A DNA stretch of 64,000 bases. It comes from Novipirellula herctigrandis. Lineage in GTDB: Bacteria > Planctomycetota > Planctomycetia > Pirellulales > Pirellulaceae. Position numbers and translations under genes: made by a program. Shown piece after piece: positions 45,310 through 55,351 of this stretch. The stretch lies in assembly GCA_007859835.1 (NCBI GenBank), contig SJPJ01000001.1, positions 333,169 through 397,168 of the forward strand. The letters run 5' to 3'. How positions within the stretch are numbered: position 1 is the stretch's first letter; each line of letters opens with the position of its first letter. Under the pieces are notes generated by a model, which did no database searches, was not told where the DNA came from, and saw only the letters and a program-made list of their open reading frames with translations.

Positions 45310-46513
45310 TGTCTGCCTCCACCGCGCCCAGGATCTGTTGATAAATGTCAGGCAAAGCGCTGGTCACACGGGACCAATTGTGTATGAACGGGGCTTCGTC
45401 ACGACGATGCAGAAACTCCTCGCCTGCCGACAGAATGATGCGACTGAACAGCTCAACGGTGGCTTCCTCCTGATGACGGTCCAGATTCAAACCACTCATC
45501 ACGGCGTCGTTGTGGTAATGATCCACTACGTCTAATGCGGTGCGGTAGTAGCAAGCTTTCAGGGTTCGCAACATGCTATTGGTGAACACGATCCCTTCGA
45601 CAGCCAATTTGCGGATGAACGTCTTGCAGATGTCGTTGGCCATTCGATGCAATCCGCCAGTACAGTCGTCTTCGGACACCGTCTGATGCTTGTGATCGTA
45701 GGCATCGGCAATGTCTACTTGGCAAATGCGATTCAGGTTACAGTTGCGGTACATTTCCGATAGCGTCCCAATCTCGAGACCCCAATCACTGGGAAACCTG
45801 AGGGATGTCACGACCTCGGATCTCATCGAAAATTCACCAGAAAGCGCATAGCGAAAACTGCCCATGTAATCGAGATATTCGACGCGTCCTAGCATGGTCT
45901 TCAGGGCTCGGATGAGCGGAATGACAAGCAACCGAAAGACGCGGCCATTGAGTTTTCCGTTGGCAGCTCGATAGTAATAGCCTTTACAGAACTGATAATG
46001 GAACGAAGGGTGAGCCAGCGGATACAAGAGTCGAGCGGGCATCGATCGGTTGTACGTCAGAATGTCGCAATCGTGCAGTGCGACGGCTTTAGATTTTCCC
46101 GATGCGAGGAAGTAACCCAGGCAATACCAAACGTTGCGGCCTTTACCTAGTTGGGTGGGAGCAAGCCCTTCGGTTTGCAATGCTGCATCGACATGCCGAA
46201 GTCGAGTCCCGTCATTCCATAGCACGACGTAGTTCTGGGGAAGTTTATCGAAGAACTTTTTCGCAGCTTCGAATTGGTGCTCATTGGCTCGATCCAACCC
46301 GATGATGATTTCACTCAAGTAGGGGATCTTTGCAAGCTCTTCAACAATCGGCCCCATTGCCGGGCCTTCCAGTTCCGAATACAGACACGGCAATAGCAAC
46401 GACATGGGCGTCTCATCCGAAAACTGTACTAGTTCCGCTTCGAGTTCCTCTGTCGAACGATTCCGCAAATTATGCAGCGTTCCAATAATACCGTTTTGTG
46501 CAAAGTCGGCCAT
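45302..46513 (-). CDS. gpgS: GT81-like glucosyl-3-phosphoglycerate synthase
   Basis: A 403-residue nucleotide-sugar glycosyltransferase with the hallmarks of glucosyl-3-phosphoglycerate synthase: SLLLPCLYSELEGPAMGPIV near residue 38, IIIGLDRANEHQF, GKGRNVWYCLGYFLASG, the metal-binding VALHDCDILTYNRSM, and the acceptor region VEYLDYMGSFRYALSGEFSM with FPSDWGLEIGTLSEMYRN. It would transfer glucose (or mannose) from an NDP-sugar to 3-phosphoglycerate. It sits between the phosphatase gene (31 bp upstream) and the phosphorylase (8-bp overlap), forming a three-gene operon for a glycosylglycerate solute. Donor sugar cannot be fixed from sequence. Confidence 0.8.
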   Translation of the reverse strand: MADFAQNGIIGTLHNLRNRSTEELEAELVQFSDETPMSLLLPCLYSELEGPAMGPIVEELAKIPYLSEIIIGLDRANEHQFEAAKKFFDKLPQNYVVLWNDGTRLRHVDAALQTEGLAPTQLGKGRNVWYCLGYFLASGKSKAVALHDCDILTYNRSMPARLLYPLAHPSFHYQFCKGYYYRAANGKLNGRVFRLLVIPLIRALKTMLGRVEYLDYMGSFRYALSGEFSMRSEVVTSLRFPSDWGLEIGTLSEMYRNCNLNRICQVDIADAYDHKHQTVSEDDCTGGLHRMANDICKTFIRKLAVEGIVFTNSMLRTLKACYYRTALDVVDHYHNDAVMSGLNLDRHQEEATVELFSRIILSAGEEFLHRRDEAPFIHNWSRVTSALPDIYQQILGAVEADNA

Positions 46514-46544
46514 AAGAATCCATTTGACTAGACAAGAGTTGTAA

Positions 46545-47375
46545 TTAGTTTTCGGACGAAGTCACGTTGAGTTGGGACAGCAATTTCGCAACCGCCTCCG
46601 CCCATCCCGCTGCGCCTTGTGCCGTGGCAACAATGCCGCGATCCGCATCTACACGAACGCCAAGCCCGTTAGGAGTCGGGATACCGATCGGCACATCCGC
46701 TAGATCTAGCATGCTTTGGTCAATCGGACTATCACCGATGGCCGCCACCACGGCATTTCCATCGGGGTGCAACAAACGTTTCGCGACTTGCTGCATCGCT
46801 TTACCCTTGCTAGTTCGCCCCGCGACATGCCAAAAGCGACCGCCCTTGGTTAATGTCAGTTGATGTTTATTTAAGGTTTGCTCAAACTCAGAGCGATGCG
46901 CTTCGCTGTCATCCCACAACAAAGGTTCGGTCCCCTGACGCGCAAGTGCCATCTGGGCTTTGTCCTCCGATAACTGTGTCTCGCTCATCACGCCCGCCAG
47001 CCCCAGGTCAGCAAAGGAACGAAACCGAAACTGCGGTTTCAGGCTATGGAGCAGATCAAGAATAACGTCACGTGATGCACCGATTACCTCGCTCTTGCTC
47101 GCGGGTTTGGATTCTTCGTTGCCACAGTGAAGGCCAGAGCCCCAGTAAATGACAGACCCGTTTTCGGAGATGAACGGATTGCCTGTGAGACCTAGCTCAT
47201 TGGCGAGCTGCTTCATTTCCAGCACCGTTTTGCTGGAATTCATCACTACAGGAATCTTGCATTGTCGCAACGCGTCGAGTGTCTCCGACGCCGGAGTCCA
47301 GTCGTAATCGTGCTTATTCAGCAGACATCCATCTAGGTCCGTGAAGAGTATCAGTGGTGTCGCAGTAGGCAGCAT
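46545..47375 (-). CDS. HAD phosphatase, mannosyl/glucosyl-3-phosphoglycerate phosphatase type
   Basis: A 276-residue HAD-IIB phosphatase. The ATG at 47375 starts directly before the catalytic motif LILFTDLDGCLLNKHDYDW (nucleophile and acid Asp pair). Motif II VVMNSSKTVLEMKQLANELG and the family-specific PFISENGSVIYWG match mannosyl-3-phosphoglycerate phosphatase; motif III/IV is AAIGDSPIDQSMLDLAD. It would dephosphorylate the GT81 product to give the free solute. First gene of the three-gene minus-strand operon. Members act on both glucosyl and mannosyl substrates, so specificity follows the synthase. Confidence 0.85.
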   Translation of the reverse strand: MLPTATPLILFTDLDGCLLNKHDYDWTPASETLDALRQCKIPVVMNSSKTVLEMKQLANELGLTGNPFISENGSVIYWGSGLHCGNEESKPASKSEVIGASRDVILDLLHSLKPQFRFRSFADLGLAGVMSETQLSEDKAQMALARQGTEPLLWDDSEAHRSEFEQTLNKHQLTLTKGGRFWHVAGRTSKGKAMQQVAKRLLHPDGNAVVAAIGDSPIDQSMLDLADVPIGIPTPNGLGVRVDADRGIVATAQGAAGWAEAVAKLLSQLNVTSSEN

Positions 47376-48130
47376 GCGGGCAAGTTTAGGCAAACGGCGA
47401 GCCGTTCGCAACTGAGCAAAAAAAAGACCAAATTGCGATGGCAGATGCGATGGAAAACCCTGGCTAACTGCTACGAATACCAATCATTGGCCGATCAAGT
47501 GTGACGATCGGGAGCTTCAGCGATACTTTGACGAATCAAGCCGGGTAAATGGATCTTGGGTTGGTTCGCTCAGCGGGGACACCCCCGAGACGTATCATAA
47601 ACACGGGCATCGTTAAACAAGCGAGCGAGGTGAAGAACGTCAACACAAATGGCCGAAATCTTGATTCCCAATGTTCGCCCAAAGTTGCCTTGGTGACCTA
47701 CAAGGCGCAACCTAGCCCCCAAACGCCGTGCCAACGCGATTTCGTTTGCCCGCGGGTTGCGGTGGCTAAAACGGTCTGCTGCAGGAATTCAGTTGGAACG
47801 AGTTTTTTCAATTTTTACCGTTAGCGAAACTTTTGCGACGCCTACCGCAGAGTTTCAACCACACACCAAACGAGTCACCTCGAAACCGATAGCCATTTAC
47901 TGTACAATGTATACCGATTGCGACAGACTCCCGACAGTTGCGACGTTCGTTCTACATCTATTCGTTTGCTGTTCAATTATCGCCGCACTTGTGGACTGAG
48001 TTTGCGTCGAATTCTGGTATCGGTCGAATTCTGGTATCGGTCGAATTCTGGTATCGTTGGTGAAGATGCCCATCCGGGCAACCAACTTGGAATTGATTGG
48101 CAGCGGACCTCATTATCGCGGGAGAGACCT
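47376..48130. other. 755-bp divergent control region of the solute locus
   Basis: No convincing gene. The region separates the glycosylglycerate operon (leftward) from the sucrose operon (rightward) and should contain both promoters and any osmotic control sites. It carries the 17-bp x 3 repeat at 48006-48056. Confidence 0.5.
48006..48056. repeat. 17-bp x 3 perfect tandem repeat upstream of sucrose-phosphate synthase
   Basis: GTCGAATTCTGGTATCG occurs at 48006-48022, 48023-48039 and 48040-48056 without a mismatch, ending 74 bp before the ATG of the synthase, in the probable leader or promoter. Confidence 0.95.
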
Positions 48131-50353
48131 ATGTCGACCACAAACGCAACCGACTGGGAACATCTACTCACAACGAGACAACAACCCGTCATGAGCCTTC
48201 TCGACAAAGAGAATCATCTTAAAATTACACTTATCAGCCTGCATGGGCTGGTTCGAGCGAATGATCCCGAATTGGGTTGCGATGCTGATACGGGAGGCCA
48301 AGTCAAGTACGTTTTAGAACTTGCCAAGGAACTAGCCGCTCAGCCGCAAGTGCGCGAAGTGGAGTTGCTGACAAGACAGATACTGGATTCCAAAGTAGAT
48401 CCTTGTTACGCGCAGTTGGAAGAACAGATTGCTGAGAATGCGAAGCTGATTCGAATTCCGTTTGGTCCCAAACGATACTTAAAGAAAGAAGCCTTGTGGG
48501 CTCATCTCGAATTATTTGTTGATCAAACGCTCGTCCATTTCCGTCGGCACGGATTACCCGACATCATTCACGGGCACTATGCCGACGCCGGGATGGCCGG
48601 AGCTCAGTTAGCTCGATTGTTGCATATCCCCTATGTATTTACCGGCCATTCACTTGGACGCGTCAAACGCCAGCGACTTTCGACGGGAAAGAAAAGTAGT
48701 GAGTTATTGGAACGTCGCTATCGATTTGGGCCGCGAACCGAAGCGGAAGAGTTCGCACTCGAAACGGCCGCGATGGTCGTTACCAGCACAAGCCAAGAAG
48801 TCGAACAACAATACTCGTTGTACGACCACTATGTACCGGACCGCATGGAAGTGATTCCTCCGGGAGTCGACTTGGATCAGTTTTCGCCGCCGACCGACGA
48901 CTGGGAGCCGCCGAAAATTGGCGATGAATTAGCTCGGTTTTTGCAGCATCCCGACAAGCCAATGATCTTAACCTTGGCTCGCCCTGATGAACGTAAAAAC
49001 TTAGAAAAGTTGGTCGAAGTTTACGGTAATAGCGAGGAACTGCAAAAGGTCGCCAACTTGGTGATGCTGATGGGAACTCGCGACGATCTCTCCGACCTGC
49101 CCAAGGGACAGCGCACCGTTCTTCAAAATGTGATGCGTCTGATTGATCACTACGATCTATACGGCAAAGTCGCTTATCCGAAATCCCATACAACGTTTGA
49201 TGTTCCGGAGCTTTACCGGTTGGCAACTGCTGGCAAAGGCGTCTTTATTAATCCTGCGTTGACTGAGCCCTTTGGATTAACATTGCTTGAAGCTGGTGCG
49301 ACTGGCTTACCGATCGTCGCAACCAACGATGGTGGCCCGCGAGACATCGTCGCGAATTGCAACAACGGTTTGCTAATCGACCCGCATGATGGCGAGGCAA
49401 TCGAGAAGGCGCTGCTGCGAGTCCTTACGGAACCGGAACAGTGGCAAGAATGGTCCGAAGCAGGAATCGTTGGAACGCGTAAGCACTACTCTTGGCATAA
49501 CCATGCGCGTCGGTACTTGAGAGATTTGAATGACATTTTGGAACATTCGGCCAAGCCAGTGTTGCAAGATGGTGCGCGTGCTCGCCGGATACCCGAATTT
49601 GATCGATTGATAATCACCGATTTGGATAACACACTCACGGGAGATGACGAGGCACTCGGTGAATTCAATGAATTGATTCGGGAACACGAGAACATTGGGT
49701 TCGGTATTGCCACCGGGCGAACGTTGGATTCAGCGATGAATTTGATTGAAGACCTTGGGTTGCCTCGCCCCGATTTAATCGATACCGACGCAGGAACGCA
49801 GTTGCACTATGGCGAAAAACTGACCCCCGACCGATCATGGCAAAACCAGATTGCGGATGCTTGGCAGCCCGAGGAGATTCGCAAGGTCTTGGACAACTTA
49901 CCTGGGTTCTATCTCCAGCCGGATGATCACCAATCAAAATACAAGATCAGCTACGAAATCGATCCCGAAAAATCGCCATCCCCGACTGCCGTAAAAAAAA
50001 TTCTACGCGCGGCGGGGTTACGTGCTAAGGTTATATTGTCCTTGGAAATGTATCTGGACATTCTGCCAGTACGCGGTGGCAGCGACTTGTCGATGCGACA
50101 TTTGCTTTGGAAATGGGGTTTTTCTCCTGAACATGTGCTGGTTGCAGGGGATTCGGGCAACGATGCCGGAATGTTATTGGGCCGTACGCTCGGTGTTGTG
50201 GTAGCCAATCACGGGCCGGAATTGAACCGTTTGCGAAACCGACCTCGAATATATTTCGCAAAAGCTGCGCATGCCCGCGGAATACTTGAAGGCATTCAAT
50301 ACTACAACTTCCTGGATAACATTGTCATCCCGAATGATCGCATCGAATCCTAA
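48131..50353 (+). CDS. sps: sucrose-phosphate synthase with C-terminal HAD phosphatase domain
   Basis: A 740-residue bifunctional-type sucrose-phosphate synthase. The ATG at 48131 has GGGAGAG upstream. The GT4 synthase part (about 30-480) shows [32 protein letters not shown] (nucleotide-sugar site), [47 protein letters not shown] and [17 protein letters not shown]. The C-terminal HAD domain (about 490-730) has [16 protein letters not shown] and [12 protein letters not shown], so, unlike the plant SPS tail, both Asp residues of the first motif and the terminal acidic motif are kept. It could make sucrose-6-phosphate and also hydrolyse it. The stop lies 20 bp inside the amylosucrase gene, so translation is probably coupled. 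Confidence 0.9.
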   Translation: MSTTNATDWEHLLTTRQQPVMSLLDKENHLKITLISLHGLVRANDPELGCDADTGGQVKYVLELAKELAAQPQVREVELLTRQILDSKVDPCYAQLEEQIAENAKLIRIPFGPKRYLKKEALWAHLELFVDQTLVHFRRHGLPDIIHGHYADAGMAGAQLARLLHIPYVFTGHSLGRVKRQRLSTGKKSSELLERRYRFGPRTEAEEFALETAAMVVTSTSQEVEQQYSLYDHYVPDRMEVIPPGVDLDQFSPPTDDWEPPKIGDELARFLQHPDKPMILTLARPDERKNLEKLVEVYGNSEELQKVANLVMLMGTRDDLSDLPKGQRTVLQNVMRLIDHYDLYGKVAYPKSHTTFDVPELYRLATAGKGVFINPALTEPFGLTLLEAGATGLPIVATNDGGPRDIVANCNNGLLIDPHDGEAIEKALLRVLTEPEQWQEWSEAGIVGTRKHYSWHNHARRYLRDLNDILEHSAKPVLQDGARARRIPEFDRLIITDLDNTLTGDDEALGEFNELIREHENIGFGIATGRTLDSAMNLIEDLGLPRPDLIDTDAGTQLHYGEKLTPDRSWQNQIADAWQPEEIRKVLDNLPGFYLQPDDHQSKYKISYEIDPEKSPSPTAVKKILRAAGLRAKVILSLEMYLDILPVRGGSDLSMRHLLWKWGFSPEHVLVAGDSGNDAGMLLGRTLGVVVANHGPELNRLRNRPRIYFAKAAHARGILEGIQYYNFLDNIVIPNDRIES

Positions 50354-52340
50354 TGGAACACCATCGCGCGGATCCCGTTCTGGCGACGTTCCCTACCAAT
50401 TCGAAGCTGATCTTTCGCTAAAGCGTCTACGCCCTCGTTTGGATATCACGTGGCAACAATTGGGCCTGGATTCGAAACGCGCACAAGAGTTCGAGGGACG
50501 CCTTGCCGAGCACTGGTATCCATTGTTCGGCTTGTTAATGGAGTTGTACGGCACGCGCTATGACTTCTTTTATCATCTAGAACGGATCCTGGTCACGACG
50601 GCGGAAGCATGGGCGACACGATCACCCGAACTTCGAGCCCAGGATCATCATCGCATTAACGAACCCGATTGGTTCGCGACTCAGAAAGTAGTCGGTGGTG
50701 CACTATATGTGGATCTATTCAGCGAAAATCTAGGCAAGTTGCGAGAGTACATTGGTTACTTCAAAGACTTGGGGCTAACCTATCTGCACTTGATGCCGTT
50801 ATTCGCCGTTCGACCGGGGGACAATGATGGCGGTTACGCGATCAGCAATTACCGAAGTATCGATCCTCGCTTGGGGACGATCGATGATTTACGTCTCCTT
50901 GCCGATGAAATGCGCGAAGCTGGAATCGTGTTGGTGCTCGATTTTGTCTTCAATCACACTTCCGAGGATCATCAATGGGCGTTACAAGCACAAGCAGGCG
51001 ATCCGGAATATCAGGACTTCTATTACATTTTTCCGAATCGTGATGTGCCGGATCAATATGAGCGAACGTTGCGCGAGATATTTCCGACGGTGCGACGGGG
51101 CAATTTCACGTGGCACGATGGAATGCAGCAATGGGTGTGGACAACGTTTAACAGTTTCCAATGGGATTTGAATTACAGCAATCCCGCCGTTTTTCGGTCG
51201 ATGCTCGAAGAGATGTTTTTCATTGCAAACACCGGTGTCGATATGCTCCGGCTAGACGCTGTGGCCTTCATCTGGAAAGAGATGGGCACCAGTTGTGAGA
51301 ATCTTGCCGAAGCTCACACCCTGATCCAAGCATTTAATCGCTTGACGCGGATCGCGACTCCGGGGTTATTGTTTAAGTCCGAGGCGATTGTGCACCCCGA
51401 CGATGTTGTGAAATACATCGGCGAGCATGAATGTCAACTATCGTACAACCCCACGTTGATGGCACTCTTGTGGGAATCATTGGCTACACGGAATGTCAAA
51501 CTGCTAGCGCGTTCGTTAAGCCACCGACATAAATTGCCGGGCCATACTGCGTGGGTCAATTATTTACGCTGCCATGATGACATCGGATGGACGTTTGATG
51601 ACGCGGATGCGGCAGCCGTCGGAATTAATGGATATGACCATCGAAATTTTTTGAATCGTTTTTACACCGGACAATTTGAAAATTCCTTTGCTCGTGGCGT
51701 TCCCTTCCAGGAAAACGCCGAAACCGGCGATATGCGAATTTCAGGGACCCTGGCTTCACTGGCAGGCCTTGAACAAGCGGTCGAGGAGGACTCCGAAGAG
51801 CTAAAAGAGCTTGCGATTCGGCGAATTCTTTTGTTGCAAGGCATCTCGATGAGCATCGGTGGAATTCCTTTGTTGTACCTTGGTGAAGAATGGGGCATGC
51901 TGAACGATTACGATTTCGTTAAAGATCCCGCCAAGGCCGGTGACACGCGATGGATTCATCGACCGAAAATGCAGTGGCAGTATTTGACCGAACTCGACGA
52001 CCACATCGCGTCGGGAACCGGTTCGATTCGTTCGCGGATCTTCCTCGCTTCCCAAAGTCTGATTACGTTGCGAAAGTCATTGCCCGCGCTATCGGGTCAG
52101 CAAATGAAAATTGTGGACATTGGCAATCCGCACGTTCTATGCTTCGTTCGCATGCACGAGGCCCATCGTTTGATTGTGCTTGCCAATTTCAGCGAATCAC
52201 CGCAAAAAGTCGCTGGCAACCTTTTGCGTACTTCGGGACTTGGAAGATTCTTTGAAGATGCAATTTCCGGCGAATCGGTTGCGACCAGTGAACCGAAACA
52301 ACTTGAACCTTATCAAATCATGTGGCTGCAACGAGCATAA
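50334..52340 (+). CDS. amylosucrase (GH13_4)
   Basis: A 668-residue amylosucrase-like enzyme, converting sucrose to an alpha-1,4-glucan and fructose or transferring glucosyl units. The ATG at 50334 overlaps the end of the synthase gene by 20 bp. Motifs: [76 protein letters not shown] with nucleophile Asp, [13 protein letters not shown] with acid/base Glu, and [14 protein letters not shown] with the third Asp. The length matches amylosucrases rather than sucrose phosphorylases. Sitting between sucrose synthesis and phosphatase genes, it would divert sucrose into glycogen-like storage or mobilise it. Confidence 0.88.
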   Translation: MIASNPNGTPSRGSRSGDVPYQFEADLSLKRLRPRLDITWQQLGLDSKRAQEFEGRLAEHWYPLFGLLMELYGTRYDFFYHLERILVTTAEAWATRSPELRAQDHHRINEPDWFATQKVVGGALYVDLFSENLGKLREYIGYFKDLGLTYLHLMPLFAVRPGDNDGGYAISNYRSIDPRLGTIDDLRLLADEMREAGIVLVLDFVFNHTSEDHQWALQAQAGDPEYQDFYYIFPNRDVPDQYERTLREIFPTVRRGNFTWHDGMQQWVWTTFNSFQWDLNYSNPAVFRSMLEEMFFIANTGVDMLRLDAVAFIWKEMGTSCENLAEAHTLIQAFNRLTRIATPGLLFKSEAIVHPDDVVKYIGEHECQLSYNPTLMALLWESLATRNVKLLARSLSHRHKLPGHTAWVNYLRCHDDIGWTFDDADAAAVGINGYDHRNFLNRFYTGQFENSFARGVPFQENAETGDMRISGTLASLAGLEQAVEEDSEELKELAIRRILLLQGISMSIGGIPLLYLGEEWGMLNDYDFVKDPAKAGDTRWIHRPKMQWQYLTELDDHIASGTGSIRSRIFLASQSLITLRKSLPALSGQQMKIVDIGNPHVLCFVRMHEAHRLIVLANFSESPQKVAGNLLRTSGLGRFFEDAISGESVATSEPKQLEPYQIMWLQRA

Positions 52341-52359
52341 AACATGATCGCGAAACGAC

Positions 52360-53166
52360 ATGAACAATAATCCTGGTGTCCTGGCAACCGATCTCGACGG
52401 AACGCTGATTCCCCTTAGCGGCAACCAATCAAACCATCGCGATCTGGTTCAGCTGAGTGAGCATTTCCAATCCTGTGAAGACACGCTTGTGTTCGTCACC
52501 GGCCGGCATTTTGATTCGGCTCATCAAGCCATACGCGATCACCAATTGCCGCGACCCGATTGGATTATTTGCGATGTCGGTACCACAATTTGTCGTTCCA
52601 AGGCCGATGGCAGTTGGGAGCCTTCTGAAGCCTATGCTGATGTTTTGACGAAGATCGTCTGTTCAAGTTCGTTCCACGAAATTCGAGCTCAGCTAGTTTC
52701 CATTCCCCAACTTCGTTTGCAGGAAGCTGAGAAACAAGGAAAATTTAAACTCAGCTTCTATTGTGAAGGACACGATGTCGACGTTTTGGCTAGCCGAGTG
52801 AAGGCCTGTGTCGGCAAACATCCTTTTAGTATCGTTTCCAGTGTCGATCCGTTCAATGGTGACGGGCTGATTGATCTGCTACCACTGAATGCTTCGAAAG
52901 CGTTTGCGTTAAGATGGTGGGCACAATCTCAGCAGCATGACGAAACACGAGTGGTTTTTGCGGGCGACTCAGGGAACGACATGGCAGCACTAACCGCGGG
53001 TTATCTATCGATTGTGGTTGGCAATGCGAGTGAGCATGTGATCGAGCACGCATCCAAAGCTCATCAGCGGGCTGGGTGGGTAGATCGACTCTATATTGCA
53101 AGTGCCGTTGCTACGAGCGGTGTGGTTGAAGGATGTCGCCATTACGGGATGATCCCTAGCGAGTAG
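52360..53166 (+). CDS. spp: sucrose-phosphate phosphatase-like HAD hydrolase
   Basis: A 268-residue HAD-IIB phosphatase of the sucrose-6-phosphate phosphatase group. Motif I VLATDLDGTLIPLSG, motif II LVFVTGRHFDSAHQAI, the cap segment PDWIICDVGTTICRSK (DVGT matches the SPP substrate-binding loop), and motif IV VVFAGDSGNDMAALTAG. No signal peptide. It follows the amylosucrase gene by 19 bp in the same operon as sucrose-phosphate synthase. The synthase also carries an apparently intact phosphatase domain, so this second enzyme may be a backup or prefer another sugar phosphate. Confidence 0.87.
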   Translation: MNNNPGVLATDLDGTLIPLSGNQSNHRDLVQLSEHFQSCEDTLVFVTGRHFDSAHQAIRDHQLPRPDWIICDVGTTICRSKADGSWEPSEAYADVLTKIVCSSSFHEIRAQLVSIPQLRLQEAEKQGKFKLSFYCEGHDVDVLASRVKACVGKHPFSIVSSVDPFNGDGLIDLLPLNASKAFALRWWAQSQQHDETRVVFAGDSGNDMAALTAGYLSIVVGNASEHVIEHASKAHQRAGWVDRLYIASAVATSGVVEGCRHYGMIPSE

Positions 53167-53337
53167 GTTTCTCGGTTCTGGCATCAATACTTTCCGCTTG
53201 GGCAAACGACGTTCCGCTTGGGCCGGCATCGTACTCGGCAATCCATACTGACATCCAAGTCTAGCTGTGGTCAAATGATCGTTGTTTTTTATCTTGCCAA
53301 GCGATGACCATTGCAGTCCTGAGGAAAGAGCAGACCA

Positions 53338-53943
53338 TTGGAACACATTTGGAACGAGCGCTATTCTGCAATCGGTTTTGCATATGGCTTGGAGCCGAAT
53401 TCATTTTTGGTGTCCGTCGCCCATCAAATGCCGCGTGGCCCGGTTCTGTCGTTCGGCGAAGGCGAAGGACGCAACGCGGTTTATCTTGCTAAACTTGGAT
53501 ACGATGTGACAGCGGTAGATCAAAGTGCAGTCGGCTTGGCAAAGGCAGTTGAGTTAGCTCGCAAACAGAATGTTTCGATCAAAACAATTCATGCTGACCT
53601 TCGTGATTTTGAGATCAAGCCGAACTCCTGGTCCGGGATCTACTCGATTTTCTGTCACTTACCAACCTCAATGCGGGTTTCGTTGCACTCACAGGTTGCG
53701 ACGGGACTTCGCACTGGTGGGATGTTTGCTTTGGAAGCTTACACGCCCGAGCAATGCGGACGGGGAACAGGCGGGCCGCCGAATCCGGACTTGATGATGT
53801 CGTTAGCGATGCTGCAACAGGAACTTGATGGTTTGGACATTCTGCATGGTTATGAGTTGGAACGCGAGGTCGTCGAAGGCAAGTACCATACCGGGATCGG
53901 TTCGGTTGTTCAAATTCTAGCGCGTCGAACATCCCAACTATGA
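53338..53943 (+). CDS. TehB-like class I SAM methyltransferase with TTG start
   Basis: A 201-residue methyltransferase. MEHIWNERYSAIGFAYGLEP is the usual opening of this family, so TTG at 53338 is the start; GAGGAAAGAG lies upstream as ribosome-binding site. SAM-binding motif VLSFGEGEGRNAVYLAKLGY (Asp/Glu-x-Gly-x-Gly form), then VTAVDQSAVGLAKA, and ADLRDFEI with SIFCHLP. Relatives are often annotated as TehB-like tellurite resistance enzymes or thiol/small-molecule methyltransferases. It is 172 bp after the sucrose operon and not obviously part of it. Confidence 0.85.
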   Translation: MEHIWNERYSAIGFAYGLEPNSFLVSVAHQMPRGPVLSFGEGEGRNAVYLAKLGYDVTAVDQSAVGLAKAVELARKQNVSIKTIHADLRDFEIKPNSWSGIYSIFCHLPTSMRVSLHSQVATGLRTGGMFALEAYTPEQCGRGTGGPPNPDLMMSLAMLQQELDGLDILHGYELEREVVEGKYHTGIGSVVQILARRTSQL

Positions 53944-54025
53944 ACCCTATTTTGGAAGTTGCTGGTCTATCGCTGCGTTGTTCCTCGATGGCGATAATAT
54001 GCAACTTTCTCGCGGATAGCATCTC

Positions 54026-55189
54026 ATGATTGATCGAATTTCGATTTCAGGCTACCGATCTCTTCGCTCGATCATTTTGCGTCTTGGCGCATTGAATGTT
54101 GTCACGGGCGCGAACGGTTCGGGAAAATCGAACTTGTATCGTGCATTGCGTCTGCTGGCTGACGCGGGGGATGGAAGACTTGTTCATTCACTCGCGAGCG
54201 AGGGTGGTTTTGACTCGGTTCGCTGGGCTGGTCCCGAACTGATCACAAACGAGATGATTCGAGGCGAAGTGCCGATCCAGGGTACCGTTCGTAAGAAGCC
54301 GGTCAGCTTGCGACTTGGCTTCACATCACAGCCCTTTAGTTACAGTCTCGAACTTGGGTTGCCTCAACCGTCCCAGTCGATGTTCGATAGTGATCCGGAG
54401 GTAAAACGAGAATGCCTGTGGCGTGGAATAAGTATGGAAGCCAAGACGCTCTGTGCCGACCGGCGGCAAGGTAACCTACGGTGCCGCTCTGCCAAAGGAA
54501 AATGGCGAGATGTGGAATTGCCTCTTGGAACGCATGACAGCATGTTGTCGGAATATGCAGATCCGTTCGCAGCGCCAGAGCTTATCGTCATGCGTGAGAT
54601 CCTACGCTCGTGGCGGTTCTATGACACGTTTCGTACGGACGCTGATGCACCGGCACGGCGTGCATCGGTTGGCACATTCACGCCGATTATGTCGAGTGAC
54701 GGCAGTGATTTAGCGGCAGCTTTACAGACGATCCGCGAAATCGGAGACGCACGCAGTTTATGCCGAGCGGTTGACGATGCGTTCCCAGGGTCGCAAATTC
54801 ACATTCGATCGTCTGAATTTGGCATGCAGTTGAGTTTGCAGCAACCAGGTATGTTACGCGAGCTATCGGCAGCGGAATTGTCCGATGGAACATTGAGGTA
54901 TTTGTTGCTCATCGCGGCACTGTTGACGCCGCGGCCACCTGAACTACTCGTATTGAACGAGCCCGAGAATAGCCTGCATCCGGATCTGATCCCATCACTT
55001 GCGAGTTTGATCACATTGGCATCGGAGCAAAGCCAAATCATTGTTGTCAGCCACAATAACGCCCTTGTAAAAGAACTTCACTCCGATGAAATTTGCGTGC
55101 CCATTCGTTTAGAGAAACGGTTGGGCGAAACGATCATTCAGAATGCGAACGCGTTAGACCAATACGGTTGGAATTGGCCATCAAGGTAG
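54026..55189 (+). CDS. AAA/ABC-type ATPase, RecF/OLD-like, no nuclease domain
   Basis: A 387-residue predicted P-loop ATPase. The N-terminus IDRISISGYRSLRSIILRLG plus Walker A VVTGANGSGKSNLYRALRLL is typical of the RecF/SMC-like AAA_21 group. The C-terminal half has the ABC signature-like ELSAAELSDGTLRYLLLIAAL, Walker B ELLVLNEPENSLHPDLIPSL and the H-loop SQIIVVSHNNALVKEL. No TOPRIM or other nuclease domain follows and no partner nuclease gene is adjacent. Relatives range from DNA repair proteins to OLD/Gabija-type defence components; with no effector nearby I would not call it defence. Confidence 0.8.
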   Translation: MIDRISISGYRSLRSIILRLGALNVVTGANGSGKSNLYRALRLLADAGDGRLVHSLASEGGFDSVRWAGPELITNEMIRGEVPIQGTVRKKPVSLRLGFTSQPFSYSLELGLPQPSQSMFDSDPEVKRECLWRGISMEAKTLCADRRQGNLRCRSAKGKWRDVELPLGTHDSMLSEYADPFAAPELIVMREILRSWRFYDTFRTDADAPARRASVGTFTPIMSSDGSDLAAALQTIREIGDARSLCRAVDDAFPGSQIHIRSSEFGMQLSLQQPGMLRELSAAELSDGTLRYLLLIAALLTPRPPELLVLNEPENSLHPDLIPSLASLITLASEQSQIIVVSHNNALVKELHSDEICVPIRLEKRLGETIIQNANALDQYGWNWPSR

Positions 55190-55351
55190 CTACTGCTATT
55201 ACGTTGCTGAAAACAGAAGCTCGTTTATCGCAGTTGTGTTTCGTGCATCGCAAGAATTCATTGAGCCACTCCGTACGCCGTTTAGATTTCTGCACAGCGT
55301 GGCGCTACGGTTCAGCGCGGCCTATGTAAAACTTAGCAAAGCACTTGGACT

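Noticed and set aside
53187-53220. TTCCGCTTGGGC repeated twice after the sucrose-phosphate phosphatase gene
   Set aside because: The copies are separated by eight unrelated bases, so it is a spaced repeat and not counted among the tandem arrays.
54026-55189. Gabija or OLD-type phage defence gene
   Set aside because: No TOPRIM domain and no UvrD-like helicase partner; the ATPase alone does not justify it.
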